Source: CAZWVI01 sp964637165 (lineage in GTDB: Bacteria > Planctomycetota > UBA1135). Taken from it: DNA of 34,186 nt. The notes under the pieces were generated by a model, which saw nothing but the letters and a program-made list of their open reading frames with translations, had not been told where the DNA came from and made no database searches. Every line of letters begins with the position of its first letter. The first letter of the stretch is position 1. Made by a program: the position numbers and the translations under genes. Below, one piece after another: positions 32,139 to 34,186 of this stretch. Location: the NCBI GenBank assembly GCA_964637165.1, contig CAZWVI010000023.1:1-34186 (forward strand), written 5' to 3'.

Positions 32139-33722
32139 ATACAACGGCCGTTGGCCAAGTCCCATTTCTTTAATCACTTGGCGCGTTTGTCTTTCGCCGG
32201 GCAACATGCGCATGAATACTTGTTGATGGTCTTCGAAAGGCGGTCGAGTCGTAGCAAAAGATTTTCCAGGGTCGAGCCCTTCCTGCGGAACATAGGGCAA
32301 CAAAATTAGTGCATCACGTGGAATGTCTTCGCTAGCCGCCGCTAAAGTTTGCGGGGCTGAACGCTTAACACTCTCTTCTTCAATTCCTTTAAAGCGGTGC
32401 ATGAAGAAAATTATGCCGGCAATTGCTGCGGCCAAAGGTAAACCGCGGCGCCAGGCATCAGGTGCCTGATCTAAAATAACAAACACCCCGATGGTCAAAA
32501 AACCAATCGATTCAAAATCATAAAGTGGTCCCAAGTAGGCCCAATGCCCTGGATACCAATGGAAGGCATAGGCAACACATAGCAATCCGCTAAAGATAAA
32601 TGCGGTGCCGCCATCTCTTTTGCGCGCTCGCCATAATCCCCAAAAGCCCAGAGCGGAGGCACCGATGGTGGCGAAAGTACTGACTCCGAAACGGGCGAAC
32701 TGTCGCCACCAACCAAGCAAGGCATCGCCATTGCCATAGACATCTTTCATTTCTCCGTCAGCAAACCACGGTCCAAATTTTTCTGCGTAAACATGGTAAG
32801 TAGTAGTTAGCCAATCACCGGTCTGGAGTTTGTTCCAGCCAAGAAATACCGCCAGAAAAATCAAACCAGTTGGAATGCCATGTTTTACTAGCAAGCGCCA
32901 ACGCCGTAAAAGAATTGGTGCGCAAGCAATAGCGAATACCACTCCTGTCAAAGGGCGGCAAAGAAAAATCCAACCTGCACTGGCGGCAATGATGGCCGAG
33001 TTGGCATTTGGGCAACCAGCGTTATCGCGAAGCCGCAGCACACTTAAGTATCCCAACAAGGCCGCGGGCAAAGTAAATACTTCCGACTGAAAAGAGGTAT
33101 GGACTAACAAAAAGAATGGAGTTGCGGCCAGCAATAACGGCGCCCACTCCGGAGTGGCCAAACCAAAACGGCGCGCAACCTTGAGCATTAGCCAAAGGTC
33201 AAGTAAGCCCATCAACAAAACCATAATGCTCGGTATTCCAATCGCTGCAAATGGAGTTAATGCTAGCGATGTTCCTGGTGGATATTTTGCGTAGCGGCTA
33301 AGTGAGCCGTCGGGATTTGTTCGTTCCATCATTTGCCGTTGATGGGTTGGACAGTGAGCAATATTATCTGGACAACCTGGACCTATAACTTCTTCACAAA
33401 GTTGCCCGCTGGCGAACAAATTAGCTTGAGCTAAATAGGCGTGTTCATCATTACTAATGGGGCCAGGCATGCGTAATTGGCCAAGACCACTAAAGACCAA
33501 CAAAATAACCCACGGCAACCAACTTGGAATTTGGCGGCGCATCGGAAATGGCTTAAAAAATTGTGGCAACAGCAAGGCCAATGGCAAAGCTCCTGCTGCA
33601 AACATTAAATCGCCGCCTTGAATTGCGCCCGGCAACCATAACCATGCCGCCACCGCCGGTGCCGCTCCTAAAAGCAGCGCGAGCAGTAAGGTCTTATGGG
33701 TGGGCTGGATGGTCGGTATCAC
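32088..33722 (-). CDS. Polytopic membrane protein, GT-C glycosyltransferase-like
   Basis: 544 aa from GTG 33722; the only nearby ATG is out of frame. About eleven membrane helices are predicted. The first large loop carries ISNDEHAYLAQANLFASG, with D92/E93 in the position of the GT-C catalytic acidic residues, then YAKYPPGTSLALTPF, a pattern of PMT/GT39-like enzymes. The loop between them has several cysteines (LCEEVIGPGC, AHC). A soluble C-terminal domain of ~100 residues follows the last helix (ALILLPYVPQEGLD ... PLYLFVPGGTREFDS). The enzyme probably uses a polyprenyl-phosphate sugar; substrate unknown. A TATCCT hexamer lies 8 nt before the GTG. Confidence 0.75.
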   Translation of the reverse strand: MIPTIQPTHKTLLLALLLGAAPAVAAWLWLPGAIQGGDLMFAAGALPLALLLPQFFKPFPMRRQIPSWLPWVILLVFSGLGQLRMPGPISNDEHAYLAQANLFASGQLCEEVIGPGCPDNIAHCPTHQRQMMERTNPDGSLSRYAKYPPGTSLALTPFAAIGIPSIMVLLMGLLDLWLMLKVARRFGLATPEWAPLLLAATPFFLLVHTSFQSEVFTLPAALLGYLSVLRLRDNAGCPNANSAIIAASAGWIFLCRPLTGVVFAIACAPILLRRWRLLVKHGIPTGLIFLAVFLGWNKLQTGDWLTTTYHVYAEKFGPWFADGEMKDVYGNGDALLGWWRQFARFGVSTFATIGASALGFWGLWRARKRDGGTAFIFSGLLCVAYAFHWYPGHWAYLGPLYDFESIGFLTIGVFVILDQAPDAWRRGLPLAAAIAGIIFFMHRFKGIEEESVKRSAPQTLAAASEDIPRDALILLPYVPQEGLDPGKSFATTRPPFEDHQQVFMRMLPGERQTRQVIKEMGLGQRPLYLFVPGGTREFDSLREL

Positions 33723-33730
33723 TTGGCCAT

Positions 33731-33736
33731 AGGATA
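33731..33736 (-). promoter_or_regulatory. Candidate -10 box of the second GT-C-like gene
   Basis: TATCCT on the minus strand lies 8 nt before GTG 33722, again implying a near-leaderless mRNA. No Shine-Dalgarno sequence is visible. Confidence 0.35.
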
Positions 33737-33792
33737 GATGAAGGGGCCATAAAGACGGAAGGGGTTTAGTGCCCTTGTTTATGACTTTCCGG

Positions 33793-34186
33793 TTAAGGAG
33801 TGCTATTTATCGACTGCAAGCATACGTTCGCGCGCTGTTGGCTTTCTGCGCCACCATAAACCAGGGCCGACTTACCAGAGTATTGCGGCAACCTGCCCGC
33901 AATATTTTCAAGCCCCTTAAAAATACAATTAGAAATAAAGGTTGCCGCGCAAAGGGTGGGTGGCAATATGGTTTTCATTATCTGCGCCCAATAACGCGGC
34001 GGGTTGCAAAATACCCACATCGTTAGCCAGGCTTTGCAAATTTAACAGCTGACCAACTCGCCCTGCGCAGAGACGCACAAAACGCTGAAACAACTCTAGA
34101 TCTTGCACTGCTGAAAGCTGACGCATATCGTGCTCGCGACGGTCGAGGCTTTCTAGATTGACGTAGGGCTTTTCGGGAAAAGTCGC
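33793..34186 (-). pseudogene. Decayed AAA ATPase with DUF4143 domain, truncated by window end
   Basis: Three recognisable pieces of one family appear in order but in two frames and with large pieces missing. First (34186-34127), TFPEKPYVNLESLDRREHD, normally between Walker A and Walker B. Second (34126 to about 34030), MRQLSAVQDLELFQRFVRLC and then AGRVGQLLNLQSLANDVGI, the start of DUF4143. Third, in the next frame (33867-33823), ALVYGGAESQQRANV, the usual C-terminal block. The ~150 residues with Walker B, and most of DUF4143, are lost, and a stop follows GNLYF. Intact members are single-protein ATPases of about 380-420 aa that are often mobile or degraded. The N-terminus lies outside the window. 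Confidence 0.75.

Noticed and set aside
33769..34026. 85-aa plus-strand frame near the right end
   Set aside because: Antisense to the recognisable AAA/DUF4143 remnant; no domain of its own.

Overview
This looks like a chromosomal segment of a Planctomycetota-like bacterium, probably marine. That placement rests on three things: a secreted protein ending in a C-terminal domain I know mainly from exported planctomycete proteins, a HTH-EIIA fusion of a kind I recall from the PVC group, and several large exported proteins with Gly-rich regulatory-like repeats. It is an inference and has not been tested against any database. No rRNA, tRNA, CRISPR array, insertion sequence or phage gene was found.

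Layout. 1-2086: a secreted beta-propeller-like protein on the minus strand with a strong terminator. 2087-3199: mqnC of the futalosine menaquinone pathway. 3183-5584 (minus): a ClC chloride channel/transporter translationally coupled to a HTH-PTS EIIA protein. 5596-7355 (plus): a small exported protein and a GT-C-like membrane protein. 7434-17846 (minus): a complete respiratory nitrate reductase operon in the order diheme cytochrome c (narC-like), narG, narH, narJ, narI, narK1-type, narK2-type. 18113-21774 (minus): an NtrC-type response regulator and its membrane histidine kinase. 21858-23821 (plus): mqnE and mqnA. 23794-28492 (minus): an exported endonuclease/exonuclease/phosphatase-family protein, an unknown exported protein, a frameshifted remnant with a 4 x 7-bp tandem repeat, an OB-fold-like lipoprotein and proS. 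28546-32138 (plus): two exported proteins, the first built from repeated carboxypeptidase-regulatory-like domains. 32088-33722 (minus): a second GT-C-like membrane protein. 33793-34186 (minus): a decayed AAA ATPase/DUF4143 gene running off the window.

How it fits together. Menaquinol is the usual electron donor of NarGHI. Three futalosine-pathway genes (mqnC, mqnE, mqnA) lie around the nitrate reductase operon, and mqnE-mqnA diverges from the kinase/regulator genes. The regulator has the sigma-54-contacting GAFTGA loop. The first gene of the nar operon is preceded by an essentially perfect sigma-54 -24/-12 promoter (17874-17889), which also moves the start of the cytochrome gene to GTG at 17846. 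The kinase carries a PAS domain with four cysteines (C-X10-C-X2-C-X10-C), a possible redox or Fe-S sensor. The 77-bp divergent region between kinase and mqnE holds most of a cluster of five TGGGTCA heptamers on both strands, so menaquinone synthesis and the nitrate-respiration regulator may be controlled together.

A second theme is gene starts with a -10-like hexamer only 6-10 nt before the start codon and no Shine-Dalgarno sequence, which suggests leaderless or very short-leader mRNAs. The nar operon instead uses sigma-54 and recognisable ribosome binding sites.
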